From the NCBI GenBank assembly GCA_025060275.1, contig JANXCJ010000086.1, positions 1 through 7,962 of the forward strand: a DNA stretch of 7,962 nucleotides, written 5' to 3'. Below are positions 1-7,693 of this stretch, in pieces (position 1 is the first letter of the stretch; each line of letters opens with the position of its first letter). Source of the stretch: Bacteroidia bacterium (GTDB lineage Bacteria; Bacteroidota; Bacteroidia; SpSt-205). Under the pieces are notes generated by a model. That model saw only the letters and a list, made by a program, of their open reading frames with translations. It did no database searches and had not been told where the DNA came from. The position numbers were made by a program, and so were the translations under genes.

Positions 1-1570
1 TATGACTTGGCTGTATCTCACTCCATATGCATCCAATTTTATAGAAGTTCTCCCATTTAGTAAGCGGAGGAAGTAAAAGTTCATCTATTTTTTGTGCAGC
101 TTCTTGAATTGCCGATAAAAGGGATGTGAAGCCCTCTCCTGCCAAGGTACACATATACTTTTCCTCAATCATGCCATAGGCCTGCATATATCGCCAGGTT
201 ACAGCGAGGGAGGTACAACTCCCCAAAGGCGCTGCTTGAAGCTGCATGGGCAGACCAGGAAGAAGAGAGAAAAGTTCAGCTACTTCATCGTTTCTTCTTA
301 TGAGAAAAGCAATCTCATGTGGTGGAATGCCTGTGCTACGCAGATCATTCAGTACTTCTTGAATGCGCTCACCTCGCTCTTGCTCTTCTTTCACTAATAG
401 GATTTGCACTCGTTGCTTTCCTTCATTTGAACTCGCCTCTGCCTTGGGAGTTTGAAGCACTCCGGGTGCATGATAGAGGTTTTTCAATTCCTCTACAGCC
501 GCCAAAGCGAATGGATTTTTATTTCTGGCTTGCTTATAGCGTTTCTCTAATAAGAAGGGGAGGCAGCTGTAGAGCTGATTATTGAATCCCACGATAGTAG
601 GATGGCTTCGGAAATTTTGAGATAGGGTTTCGGGATTGTCAGCATTTCTCCAGTAAGAGAGTAGCACTCGGAAATCAGCTTCACGCCAGGCATAGATAGA
701 TTGTTTGGGGTCCCCAATTAGCGTAACTTTCCCACCTTGGGCCCTGAGCTCCTCTAAAAGGGGCTTTATAATCTCCCATTGTCCAAGGGAAGTATCTTGC
801 GCTTCATCTACGAAGAGCTCCGTGTAAAATCTTGCCTTTTCACTAAGCAGAAAGGGAAAGTACTGAGCAATAAGCTGCACAAATACAACGAGGTCTCTGA
901 GGAATAGCTTCTGTGTGCGTTGTCTATAACTTCTTAGAGCTTCATAGATAATCTTGATTAGGGCTCCATCGGCTTTTGAGACATTTAGAACGGAAAGCCA
1001 GGCGTCCCCCTGTGCATTGGAAGCATTCTGGATAGCCCACTCATGCAGAACAAACCGTATAGAAGCTCTTAGTGCCCCTTCATTAATCTGGGCCTCTATC
1101 TCTGATTGCAAAATACGAGTAGGAGAAAGACGCCGGGCCGATTTTTCTATTTCATCTTGGAGCTTCTTTCTAAGGGAATCCATCAGTTTAGGCTGAGATA
1201 GGTTCATGAGAAGGTTTTCTGCGACAAGGGCAGTAGCTTCTATTTGGTCCTCTTCTTCAACGATCAGCGTACTGTAGGTAGCTATCCCCAGTAGGGGAGC
1301 AGTGTAATAAAAGATTTCTCTGACTAAGGCATCTATGGTACTGGTATAGAGAGGAGCTTGCCCTAAAATAATCTGTCGTAGAAGGGTAGAGTAAGACTTC
1401 TCAGCGGCGAGTCTGAGTATCCTTTCTCGCAATTCTGCAGCGGCATTTCGTGTAAAAGTGATTGCAAGGACGCCCCGACATTTAGGCTGCTCCAAAGCTT
1501 CCAGAGCCAGTGTAGCTAAGCGATGGGTTTTACCTGACCCTGCAGAAGCTAATATTACGCGAAGGCTCAT
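1..1570 (-). CDS. UvrD/AddA-like superfamily 1 DNA helicase, N-terminal 523 residues (3' end outside window)
   Basis: An ATP-dependent DNA helicase of the UvrD/RecB/AddA group, likely working in double-strand break processing and recombination. I translated the frame by hand from ATG 1570 to the window edge and found no stop. Motifs come in the expected order: Walker A ASAGSGKT at residues 8-15, motif Ia AITFTRNAAAELRERI near 37-52, motif II VDEAQD at 254-259 (Walker B), motif III GDPKQSIYAWRE at 286-297, motif IV QNFRSH at 318-323, and an IRRNDE segment at 424-429 like the IVa region of AddA proteins. The protein starts almost directly at Walker A with no Q-motif extension, as is usual for Bacteroidota AddA-like helicases of about 1000 residues or more. 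The C-terminal motifs V-VI and any nuclease domain lie outside, so AddA, RecB and plain UvrD cannot be fully separated. Its ATG overlaps the upstream reductase stop (ATGA), which suggests translational coupling and no promoter of its own. Confidence 0.92.
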   Translation of the reverse strand, partial: MSLRVILASAGSGKTHRLATLALEALEQPKCRGVLAITFTRNAAAELRERILRLAAEKSYSTLLRQIILGQAPLYTSTIDALVREIFYYTAPLLGIATYSTLIVEEEDQIEATALVAENLLMNLSQPKLMDSLRKKLQDEIEKSARRLSPTRILQSEIEAQINEGALRASIRFVLHEWAIQNASNAQGDAWLSVLNVSKADGALIKIIYEALRSYRQRTQKLFLRDLVVFVQLIAQYFPFLLSEKARFYTELFVDEAQDTSLGQWEIIKPLLEELRAQGGKVTLIGDPKQSIYAWREADFRVLLSYWRNADNPETLSQNFRSHPTIVGFNNQLYSCLPFLLEKRYKQARNKNPFALAAVEELKNLYHAPGVLQTPKAEASSNEGKQRVQILLVKEEQERGERIQEVLNDLRSTGIPPHEIAFLIRRNDEVAELFSLLPGLPMQLQAAPLGSCTSLAVTWRYMQAYGMIEEKYMCTLAGEGFTSLLSAIQEAAQKIDELLLPPLTKWENFYKIGCIWSEIQPSH

Positions 1571-2460
1571 GAAGGAATTTTTATATGCTTCAGGGCTTCC
1601 TCTACGGGATGGGGATTGTATCCCAAGGCCTGTGCCTTAGCAATAGAAAGGGGTGAATAAGATGGACGCGGGGCGATAGGCTGATAATCCTCTCCCGTAA
1701 TAGGCTGAATCTTCTCAGCCGGCAGATGCCAAGCCTGTGCCACTTTTAGCCCAAAGGAATAGGGAGTCTCTATATCCGGACCTGCTATGTGGAAAATTCC
1801 CTGTGCTCCCTTTTCTGCTAAAAGGATTAGCCCTTCTCCTACATCATGCGCCCAAGATGGGGTTCTAACCTGGTCTATGTAAAGGGGTAGTACTCGCCCT
1901 TCCTTCAGGTTGTAAATTACCCTTAGAAGGATATTATCCCGTGCTAAGGTCGGTGCCCACCCATATACCAGTGCAGTACGAGCAATAGCCCATGGACCTG
2001 GATAGTTTTTCACCCATGCCTCTGCAGCCAATTTACTTGCTCCATATACTGACAAGGGAGCCTCATAGTCGCCCTCCACATAAGGGCGCTCAATGGCAGG
2101 AAATCCATCATATACAAAGTCCGTAGAGACAAATATGAAATGTGTAGAAGGCATATACGCTATGAGGGCCTCTATCAGAAGGCGTGTAGCAGTTACATTA
2201 TGGAGCCAACACAAAGCTGGATTTTCCTGACATGCGTCTACCAGTGTCATAGCTGCACTATGAATTACAACATCAGGCCGTGCCCACTCTATGAGTCGCC
2301 TTACACCTTCAGGCTGTGTAAGGTCTTCAGAAAGATAGTTAGAGGCGCTGGGCGGAGCTTCCCCCCTTCCTGTGAGATAGACATCCAGAGCGCGACGCTG
2401 TGCCGCCTGCCATGCATGATATCCTACCAGCCCTCGGCTACCCGTGATCAAAAGGCGCAT
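1567..2460 (-). CDS. RmlD-like NAD(P)-dependent short-chain reductase (extended SDR)
   Basis: A 297-residue extended short-chain dehydrogenase most like dTDP-4-dehydrorhamnose reductase (RmlD/RfbD), which reduces a nucleotide-linked 4-keto sugar with NAD(P)H. The N-terminal Rossmann nucleotide loop is TGSRGLVG at residues 6-13. HSAAMTLVDACQENP at 67-81 matches the RmlD pattern of an NAAAYTxVDxAE-type segment. The catalytic triad is visible as STD at 112-114 (T113) and YGASK at 139-143 (Y139, K143). RPSYSPL at 265-271 followed by an alpha-helical end is the RmlD-type C-terminal sugar-binding signature. Length fits the family (about 290-300). No other rhamnose genes (rmlA, B, C) are nearby, so the true substrate is uncertain; another nucleotide-sugar reductase or epimerase is possible. 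It leads a two-gene leftward unit with the helicase. ATG 2460 is preceded by a TAnnTTTG element only four bases away, so the mRNA is probably leaderless. Confidence 0.88.
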   Translation of the reverse strand: MRLLITGSRGLVGYHAWQAAQRRALDVYLTGRGEAPPSASNYLSEDLTQPEGVRRLIEWARPDVVIHSAAMTLVDACQENPALCWLHNVTATRLLIEALIAYMPSTHFIFVSTDFVYDGFPAIERPYVEGDYEAPLSVYGASKLAAEAWVKNYPGPWAIARTALVYGWAPTLARDNILLRVIYNLKEGRVLPLYIDQVRTPSWAHDVGEGLILLAEKGAQGIFHIAGPDIETPYSFGLKVAQAWHLPAEKIQPITGEDYQPIAPRPSYSPLSIAKAQALGYNPHPVEEALKHIKIPS

Positions 2461-2464
2461 TTAG

Positions 2465-2472
2465 CAAACTTA
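2465..2472 (-). promoter_or_regulatory. Bacteroidota-type -7 promoter element for the reductase-helicase unit
   Basis: Read on the minus strand this is TAAGTTTG, an exact match to the Bacteroidota sigma-A -7 consensus TAnnTTTG. It ends four bases before ATG 2460, which places the transcription start at or within a few bases of the start codon and implies a leaderless mRNA. I see no clear TTG or TTTG at the expected -33 position, so strength cannot be judged. The region where the -33 contact would fall lies over the mpl start codon. Confidence 0.65.
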
Positions 2473-2482
2473 CACGAAAAGG

Positions 2483-2490
2483 TATCTTTG
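2483..2490 (+). promoter_or_regulatory. Bacteroidota-type -7 promoter element for the mpl-type ligase gene
   Basis: TATCTTTG is an exact match to the TAnnTTTG consensus and ends seven bases before the GTG start at 2498. The predicted transcription start is at or just before the GTG. No TTG-type -33 box is evident; the nearest T-rich tetramer at the right distance is TTTA at 2460-2463. Only ten bases separate it from the opposing -7 element at 2465-2472, so the two promoters occupy the same DNA. Confidence 0.65.
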
Positions 2491-2497
2491 TAGCTGT

Positions 2498-3850
2498 GTG
2501 CGGAAAGTTCATATCATAGGCATAGGAGGTAGTATAATGCATGCCTTAGCCCTCCACCTCCAAAGAAAAGGATATATCGTTACGGGTTCAGATGACCGTA
2601 TAGAAGAGCCTGCTCGTAGCCATCTCGCCAGAGCAGGCTTACTCCCTTCCCAGGAGGGATGGTTCCCAGAAAAAATACAAGATGATATAGACTTTGCCAT
2701 AGCGGGAATGCATGCCCGCCCCGATAACCCTGAACTTCTGCGCGCCCAAGCCTTGGGGTTGCCTATTCACGACATGCCTACCTATGTGGCGCAAGCAATC
2801 CGGCAGAAACACAGAATAGTTGTAGCAGGTAGTCATGGCAAAACCACCACTACAGCCCTGCTAATTCATGCGTTTCAGAAACTGGGAATACCTGCTGATT
2901 GGCTTGTGGGAGCTCGTACACAGGGAATTGATACTACTCTTTCCCTCAGTGAAGCACCCACGTGCATATTAGAGGGAGATGAATATCCCGCCTCGCCTTG
3001 GAATCCTCAGCCCAAAGCCGCAGTGTACAGACCGCACTGGCTCATCCTCACAGGTATTGCATGGGATCATGCAAATGTGTATCCCACCCCCGAACGCTAT
3101 CTTCAAGTTTTTGAGCATATTCTCCAGACTTTGCCTAAAGGAGGTATCTGCTTCTATAACAGCGCCGATGCTTTAGTCAAGAACATTGTAACAAAACACC
3201 TTCATCCGGGCTGGCATTACCTTATACCTTATCAAGAGTTACCTTTTTTTCGGCGGGGTACTACCTGGTTCGTGCGATTAGGTAGACGCGTAGTCCCTGT
3301 GCGTTTCTGGGGACGCCATAATGTGCTAAATGCAGCAGCTGTCTGGAGGTTGCTCCAGGAGTTTTATGTGGATGATAGAGCCTTTGCGGAAATTTTGAGC
3401 TCTTTTGTTCTCCCTGAGAGACGGGGCGAAGTCTGGTACAACTCAGACCGACTAGTCATTGTACGAGACTTCGCGCATGCTCCCAGTAAGGTGGAAGCTG
3501 CTCTGAAAGCCCTACGAGAAACTTTTCCTAATCGTACGCTTCTTGTAGTACTTGAGCTTCACACTTATAGTAGCTTACTACCCCACTATGCTTTGCAGTA
3601 CAGGCGTGCTCTGCGCTATGCTCATCATAAGTGGCTATACGCAGAGAAAGAAATAGCTGCAGAAAAAGGAGCGAATTTAGCAGCTCTCCGAAAAGCCCTG
3701 AGTGGGTCTTACCGCTGGTTCTTTGACTCATCGTCTCTAATACAGGCTCTTAGAGAGACTTTGTCCAATTTCTCAGGCGTAGTGGCTCTTTTATCCTCTG
3801 GTACGCTTGGAAATCTGACGCTAAAGGACCTCTCTCTTCCATCCTCATAA
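2498..3850 (+). CDS. mpl: Mpl-type UDP-N-acetylmuramate:L-Ala-gamma-D-Glu-meso-DAP ligase (murein peptide ligase)
   Basis: A cytoplasmic Mur-ligase family enzyme that uses ATP to join recycled murein tripeptide to UDP-MurNAc. It is 450 residues, a normal length. The MurC/Mpl-type N-terminal loop is GIGGS at 8-12, followed by TGSDD at 29-33. AGMHARPDNPEL at 69-80 is the Mpl segment that differs from MurC. The ATP P-loop is GSHGKTTTT at 111-119. EGDEY at 159-163 and GIAWDHANVYPT at 186-197 form the central Mur motifs, GRHNVLNAAA at 272-281 the third, and RDFAHAPSKVEAAL at 323-336 plus LELHTYSSLLPHY at 352-364 the C-terminal domain in its Bacteroidota Mpl form. GTG 2498 is chosen because it is the only start that keeps the N-terminal glycine loop; the next ATG (residue 14) would remove it. 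MurC is the main alternative but fits less well. Confidence 0.92.
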   Translation: MRKVHIIGIGGSIMHALALHLQRKGYIVTGSDDRIEEPARSHLARAGLLPSQEGWFPEKIQDDIDFAIAGMHARPDNPELLRAQALGLPIHDMPTYVAQAIRQKHRIVVAGSHGKTTTTALLIHAFQKLGIPADWLVGARTQGIDTTLSLSEAPTCILEGDEYPASPWNPQPKAAVYRPHWLILTGIAWDHANVYPTPERYLQVFEHILQTLPKGGICFYNSADALVKNIVTKHLHPGWHYLIPYQELPFFRRGTTWFVRLGRRVVPVRFWGRHNVLNAAAVWRLLQEFYVDDRAFAEILSSFVLPERRGEVWYNSDRLVIVRDFAHAPSKVEAALKALRETFPNRTLLVVLELHTYSSLLPHYALQYRRALRYAHHKWLYAEKEIAAEKGANLAALRKALSGSYRWFFDSSSLIQALRETLSNFSGVVALLSSGTLGNLTLKDLSLPSS

Positions 3851-3860
3851 GAACTCTTTG

Positions 3861-3868
3861 TATTTTTG
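3861..3868 (+). promoter_or_regulatory. Bacteroidota-type -7 promoter element for the aminotransferase gene
   Basis: TATTTTTG matches TAnnTTTG exactly and lies in the 22-base gap after the mpl stop. It ends four bases before ATG 3873, again implying a leaderless transcript. The aminotransferase can therefore be expressed independently of mpl, although read-through from mpl is likely too. No clear -33 box is visible; that region would fall at the end of the mpl coding sequence. Confidence 0.62.
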
Positions 3869-3872
3869 TCAT

Positions 3873-5084
3873 ATGCCATCAATTTCTGAGCGGGCTGGGG
3901 AGGTTCCTCCATCGCCTATTCGGAAGCTCGTGCCTTATGCTAATGCTGCAAAAGCCAGAGGCAAAAAGGTCCTCCACTTGAATATCGGACAGCCTGACCT
4001 CCCTACTCCTTCTGTATTCTGGGAGGCTCTCCAAAATGCCCAGCTAAAAGTCTTAGACTATACCGAGTCAGGGGGGCTCCCTGCCTTACGCGAAGCTTAC
4101 GCAAAATTCTATGAAGAGATATATGGTATCCATCTCACGCCTGCGCATTTTCTAATCACCGCAGGCGGCTCTGAAGCCTTGCTTTTTGCCTTTCTCACCC
4201 TTCTCAACCCTGGTGAAGAAGTTCTTGTAATAGAACCTACATACGCTAACTACATAAGCTTGGGTAAAGCTGCGGGCATCTCCCTAAGAGCGGTTGAAAG
4301 CTCAATAGAAAACGACTTCAAGCTTCCACCGCCTTCTGTTTTGGAATCTGCTCTGACAGAGAAAACCCGTGCAATTCTGATATGCAATCCTTCTAATCCT
4401 ACTGGAAAGCTCTATGCCCCGAATGAAGTATGCCAAATAGGAGAAATATGTCGCCGGCATAATCTTTTCCTGATAAGTGACGAGGCTTATAGAGATTACT
4501 GCTATGATGGTCAGCGATTTTTCTCTGCCCTTGAGATTCCTGACTCTGAGAGCTTTGTAGTGGTGGTGGATACGCTATCTAAGCGTTATTCTGCTTGCGG
4601 GGCGAGAATAGGGGCATTAATCTCTCGTAATCTTGATATCCTACAAGCAGCACTAAAATGGGCTCAGGCTCGCCTTGCTCCTCCTACTCTAAGTCAGATA
4701 GGAGGGATAGCTTTACTCTCTTTACCTCGCGAGTATTACGAAAATGTCCGAGAAACTTTTCAGCGTAGGCGCGACATTCTTCTGCAGGGGCTGCGAGATA
4801 TTGGCGGGATTGAATGTGCGAGCGTGCAAGGTGCCTTTTATCTCATGCCTCGGCTTTCCATAGGGGACAGTGATGCTTTTGCCCAGTGGATGCTAGAATG
4901 CTTTGATATAAATGGAGCCACCGTAATGATAGCACCTGGTACGGGTTTCTTCACGCAACCCGAAAAAGGGCGCCAGTTTGTGCGTCTCGCATATGTATTG
5001 GATGAACCCTACCTGGAAAAAGCTATAGAAATTCTCCGAGCAGCTCTAAACATCTATGCAAGGGAGCATGTGCCTATCTTGTAG
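3873..5084 (+). CDS. Class I/II PLP-dependent aminotransferase (AspC-like)
   Basis: A fold-type I pyridoxal phosphate enzyme that moves amino groups between amino acids and 2-oxo acids; the exact substrate pair cannot be read from sequence. With ATG 3873 it has 403 residues, typical for the family. Visible motifs are LNIGQPDLPTP at 36-46, YTESGGLPALREAY at 63-76 (substrate loop and early helix), TAGGSEAL at 96-103 (cofactor phosphate contact), CNPSNPTG at 171-178 (N175 contacts the PLP ring hydroxyl), SDEAY at 202-206 (D203 pairs with the PLP pyridine nitrogen), the Schiff-base lysine K237 in SKRYSACGARIG with R245 on the phosphate, and R371 in RLAYV, the substrate-carboxylate arginine. An in-frame TTG at 3858 would add five residues but lies upstream of the -7 element, so ATG 3873 is preferred. 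It is not the SerC type. Its neighbour across the convergent spacer makes the PLP precursor, which may be coincidence. Confidence 0.92.
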   Translation: MPSISERAGEVPPSPIRKLVPYANAAKARGKKVLHLNIGQPDLPTPSVFWEALQNAQLKVLDYTESGGLPALREAYAKFYEEIYGIHLTPAHFLITAGGSEALLFAFLTLLNPGEEVLVIEPTYANYISLGKAAGISLRAVESSIENDFKLPPPSVLESALTEKTRAILICNPSNPTGKLYAPNEVCQIGEICRRHNLFLISDEAYRDYCYDGQRFFSALEIPDSESFVVVVDTLSKRYSACGARIGALISRNLDILQAALKWAQARLAPPTLSQIGGIALLSLPREYYENVRETFQRRRDILLQGLRDIGGIECASVQGAFYLMPRLSIGDSDAFAQWMLECFDINGATVMIAPGTGFFTQPEKGRQFVRLAYVLDEPYLEKAIEILRAALNIYAREHVPIL

Positions 5085-5110
5085 GAATAGAGCAGGGAAG
5101 ATACCCTTGT

Positions 5111-5133
5111 AAAGGAGACTTTAACTCTCTTTT
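5111..5133. terminator. Probable intrinsic terminator between convergent units
   Basis: An eight-pair stem (AAAGGAGA with TCTCTTTT, one G-U pair) closes a seven-base loop 26 bases after the aminotransferase stop. The stem ends in a short T-run on the plus strand and, by symmetry, on the minus strand, so it could work both ways. A second weaker hairpin, GGGACT-TGAA-AGTCTC at 5172-5187, sits just past the pdxA stop. Stems are short, so strength is uncertain. Confidence 0.5.
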
Positions 5134-5205
5134 ATCTTCGCTGAGGGAGTTATTTCCCCACCTCCAGAAAAGGGACTTGAAAGTCTCGCCTCATATCTTC
5201 TCTTA

Positions 5206-6246
5206 TCAGGAGGGAGGATGTGCGATTTCTTTCCAATTTTTCCGTCTTCGTAGAATACCGAGTCCCTCCCAAATAGCAGCGGACAAGCTGCTAATGTCTG
5301 CCTCTTCCTTGCCTACTATATCATATGCCACTCCATGATCGGGCGCCGTTCTTACAAAGTCAAGCCCAGCTGTAAATTGAAAACCCTCCCACCCTGCCAG
5401 TAACTTGAAGGGGATAAGCCCTTGATCATGGTACATAGCTAATACCCCATCTACTTTCTCATACTGATGACTTGCGAAAAAACCATCGGGTGAAAAAGGT
5501 CCCCCTATCATCATTCCTTCTTGGGTGAGAGCTTCAATAGCAGGGGCGAGAAGCTCAAGCTCTTCATTGCCTATCACTCCTCCATCACCTGCATGGGGAT
5601 TTAGACCCAATACGCCTATCCGTGGGGTAGGAATAGCAAAGTCCATGACCAAGGAAGAGTGAAAAATGCGAAGTACCTCTTTCACCTTTTCAGTAACTAA
5701 ATGAGCTTTGACCTCACAGAGAGGAACATGCTCAGTCAGGAGACCTACACGAAGCTTTTCTCCTATCATCATCATGAGAATGTTTGCCTGGGGGAAAATG
5801 GCTCGGAAATAAGCTGTATGCCCTCTATAGGGAAAGGTTTTTTCGCTGTAAAAGGTTGATTTATCTACGGGTAGTGTCACGAGCAAATCTATTTCTCCTG
5901 CAGAAGCGGCTCGGACCCCCTCCTGAAGAGCTGCGCGAGCTATGCGCCCACCTACCTCACTGCGATGACCTATGGTAAATTCTCCTCCTTCTGTGCACTC
6001 TAAAAGGTTTATATGCTGCGGTTGAGCATTCTTTATGTGTCGTATTGCATGATAACGAAGAGAAGAAAGCCCCAAAAAGCTGCGCCACCGCTCTATAACT
6101 CGCCTGTGTGCAAATACTATTGGAATAAAATGCTCTTGCCACCCCTCCCTCTCTAAAAAGCTAAGTAGCAGCTGGGGGCCAATCCCTCCGGGTTCCCCGA
6201 TACTGAACCCTACCCGAGGTAGTTCATCCAAAGAGCCGTTCTCCAT
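5206..6246 (-). CDS. pdxA: 4-hydroxythreonine-4-phosphate dehydrogenase PdxA
   Basis: PdxA oxidises 4-phosphohydroxy-L-threonine with NAD(P)+; the product condenses with deoxyxylulose phosphate via PdxJ to make pyridoxine phosphate (DXP-dependent vitamin B6 route). The 346 residues are slightly longer than the E. coli enzyme (329). SIGEPGGIGPQ at 15-25 is the N-terminal signature. GHTAYF at 142-147 holds the substrate-contacting H143-T144. The three metal histidines are H173 (TEHVPL), H218 (GLNPHAGD) and H273 (MYHDQGL); their spacings from H143 (30, 45 and 55) are the same as between H136, H166, H211 and H266 in E. coli. FVRTAPDHGVAYDIVGK at 297-313 is the C-terminal signature. ATG 6246 lies inside the end of the aminopeptidase gene (23-base overlap), so expression should depend on that gene. 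An internal TTG at residue 6 is a less likely start. Other B6 genes (pdxJ, pdxB) are not in the window. Confidence 0.94.
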   Translation of the reverse strand: MENGSLDELPRVGFSIGEPGGIGPQLLLSFLEREGWQEHFIPIVFAHRRVIERWRSFLGLSSLRYHAIRHIKNAQPQHINLLECTEGGEFTIGHRSEVGGRIARAALQEGVRAASAGEIDLLVTLPVDKSTFYSEKTFPYRGHTAYFRAIFPQANILMMMIGEKLRVGLLTEHVPLCEVKAHLVTEKVKEVLRIFHSSLVMDFAIPTPRIGVLGLNPHAGDGGVIGNEELELLAPAIEALTQEGMMIGGPFSPDGFFASHQYEKVDGVLAMYHDQGLIPFKLLAGWEGFQFTAGLDFVRTAPDHGVAYDIVGKEEADISSLSAAIWEGLGILRRRKNWKEIAHPPS

Positions 6247-7687
6247 GGCGCATTAGGAATGCAAGGGTAAGCCGCACACCTACCCCTGAGGCATATTTGA
6301 CCTGATAGTGGCGGGGGAACCCTCTTTCTGCCGGCATGGGCTTATGGAAATAGGCGGTGCCTGCTATGTCTATGTGTGCCCAAGGGTACCTTACGAAGTA
6401 TTCTAAGAACTTTGCAGCTGTGATAGCCCCTGCCTCTCGCCCCGCAGAATTCTTAATAGCAGCTATGTCGCTTTTTATCATATAGCCGTATTCCTCCCAA
6501 AGAGGAAATTCCACTAACCGTTCATAGGTGTATTGACCAGCCTCCATGAGGGCATCTCGGATAGCTTTCCCTGCATTTGTGAAGAGCACAGAAGCATAAG
6601 GCCCTACTGCCATCGCAGCCGCTCCCGTAAGAGTAGCAAAGTCTAAAACAAAAACAGGCTCCAGTCGCCTTGCATAAATAAGCGCATCTGCTAAGATAAG
6701 CCTTCCCTCTGCATCCGTATTCCGAATTTCCACTGGAGTTCCATCGTACATGTGTATAATATCGTTAGGAGTATAGGCATTTTCTCCTGGACGATTATCC
6801 GTAGCAGGTACTAAAGCTACTACATGATATGGAAGTTGCAGGAGGGCAAGCGCTCTCAGTACCCCTATAACGGTAGCCCCCCCCGCCATGTCGCATTTCA
6901 TGTAGTCCATGCTCTCAGTTGTGGGCTTTAGGCTTAATCCACCTGTATCAAACATGAGCCCCTTTCCTACTAGGACGATGGGACGCTTATTCAAGGGATT
7001 TGCTGGACGATACTCTGCAATAATGAAAACAGGAGGATTTTGACTGCCTCTATTCACGGCTAAGAGGCCTCCCATCTTTTCTTTCTCTATGCGAGCCTTA
7101 TCCCAGATTTCCACGTTGAAGCCTGCTTCTGTTCCCAGTGCTGATATCCGACGAGCAAACTCTTCCGCAGTTAGTATATTGGGGGGCTCATTCACCCAGT
7201 CTCGCACAAGGTTTACCGTATCTCCTATGATGCTTCCTACTTTGGCAGCTTTTTGGGTCTCCTGGGTAGGAGCCACTACGAAAATCTTTTCTACCGAAGC
7301 AGGAGGCTCCACCATGTACTTTGTGAAACGATAGAGAGCCATGTGAGCCATTTCAGAAAGGGCTTGATAGAAATCCTCCAGGTTTTTCTGTGTAGGCTCG
7401 TGTACCCATACCAGCTGTACTTCATGCCAGCCCACCTCCTCCGCTTTCCTAAGAGCATAGAATACCCCTCTTCTGAAGTGTTCTAAGGTTGTCTCCCCCA
7501 GCCCTACCTGGAGCCATGCATATCGCCCATTTACGAAGAAACTCAATTTCTCCCTACGAGGGAAATCAGCATTAGTTATACCCCATGGCTTTAGGTGATT
7601 ATTCCATGTAGCTTCCGATACATCGGGAGAGGTGATCCATAGAATGGGCAGTTCTCCTCTCACCTCGCTACTTAGGATAACCTGCAT
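6224..7687 (-). CDS. pepA: M17 family leucyl aminopeptidase
   Basis: A cytoplasmic di-metal aminopeptidase that removes N-terminal residues from peptides, normally a hexamer. It has 487 residues from ATG 7687, the usual length. The first 160 or so residues form the variable N-terminal domain. The catalytic domain shows VGKGLMFDTGG at 240-250 (metal ligands K242, D247), LSLKP at 251-255 (catalytic K254), MKCDMAGGATV at 263-273 (D266), and the family signature NTDAEGRL at 323-330 (ligands D325 and E327, catalytic R329). All metal and catalytic residues expected from E. coli PepA are present, with one extra residue between D247 and D266. An upstream in-frame TTG at 7696 is rejected because it is the last three bases of the promoter's -7 element. 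The gene leads a two-gene leftward unit with pdxA. Whether it also binds DNA, as E. coli PepA does, cannot be told. Confidence 0.95.
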   Translation of the reverse strand: MQVILSSEVRGELPILWITSPDVSEATWNNHLKPWGITNADFPRREKLSFFVNGRYAWLQVGLGETTLEHFRRGVFYALRKAEEVGWHEVQLVWVHEPTQKNLEDFYQALSEMAHMALYRFTKYMVEPPASVEKIFVVAPTQETQKAAKVGSIIGDTVNLVRDWVNEPPNILTAEEFARRISALGTEAGFNVEIWDKARIEKEKMGGLLAVNRGSQNPPVFIIAEYRPANPLNKRPIVLVGKGLMFDTGGLSLKPTTESMDYMKCDMAGGATVIGVLRALALLQLPYHVVALVPATDNRPGENAYTPNDIIHMYDGTPVEIRNTDAEGRLILADALIYARRLEPVFVLDFATLTGAAAMAVGPYASVLFTNAGKAIRDALMEAGQYTYERLVEFPLWEEYGYMIKSDIAAIKNSAGREAGAITAAKFLEYFVRYPWAHIDIAGTAYFHKPMPAERGFPRHYQVKYASGVGVRLTLAFLMRHGERLFG

Positions 7688-7693
7688 GGGTAG

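Noticed and set aside
319..1196. Plus-strand open frames of 60-90 codons opposite the helicase (for example 319-585 and 954-1196)
   Set aside because: They lie antisense to a frame with clear helicase motifs and show no family resemblance, so they are shadow frames.
2140..2493. 117-codon plus-strand frame opposite the start of the reductase
   Set aside because: It is antisense to the catalytic region of the reductase, cysteine-rich without a pattern, and crosses the divergent promoter region, so it is a shadow frame.
5884..5891. TAGATTTG on the minus strand inside pdxA, matching TAnnTTTG
   Set aside because: It lies in the middle of the conserved PdxA coding sequence with no suitable start codon at the 4-7 base spacing that opens a new frame, so it is probably a chance match.
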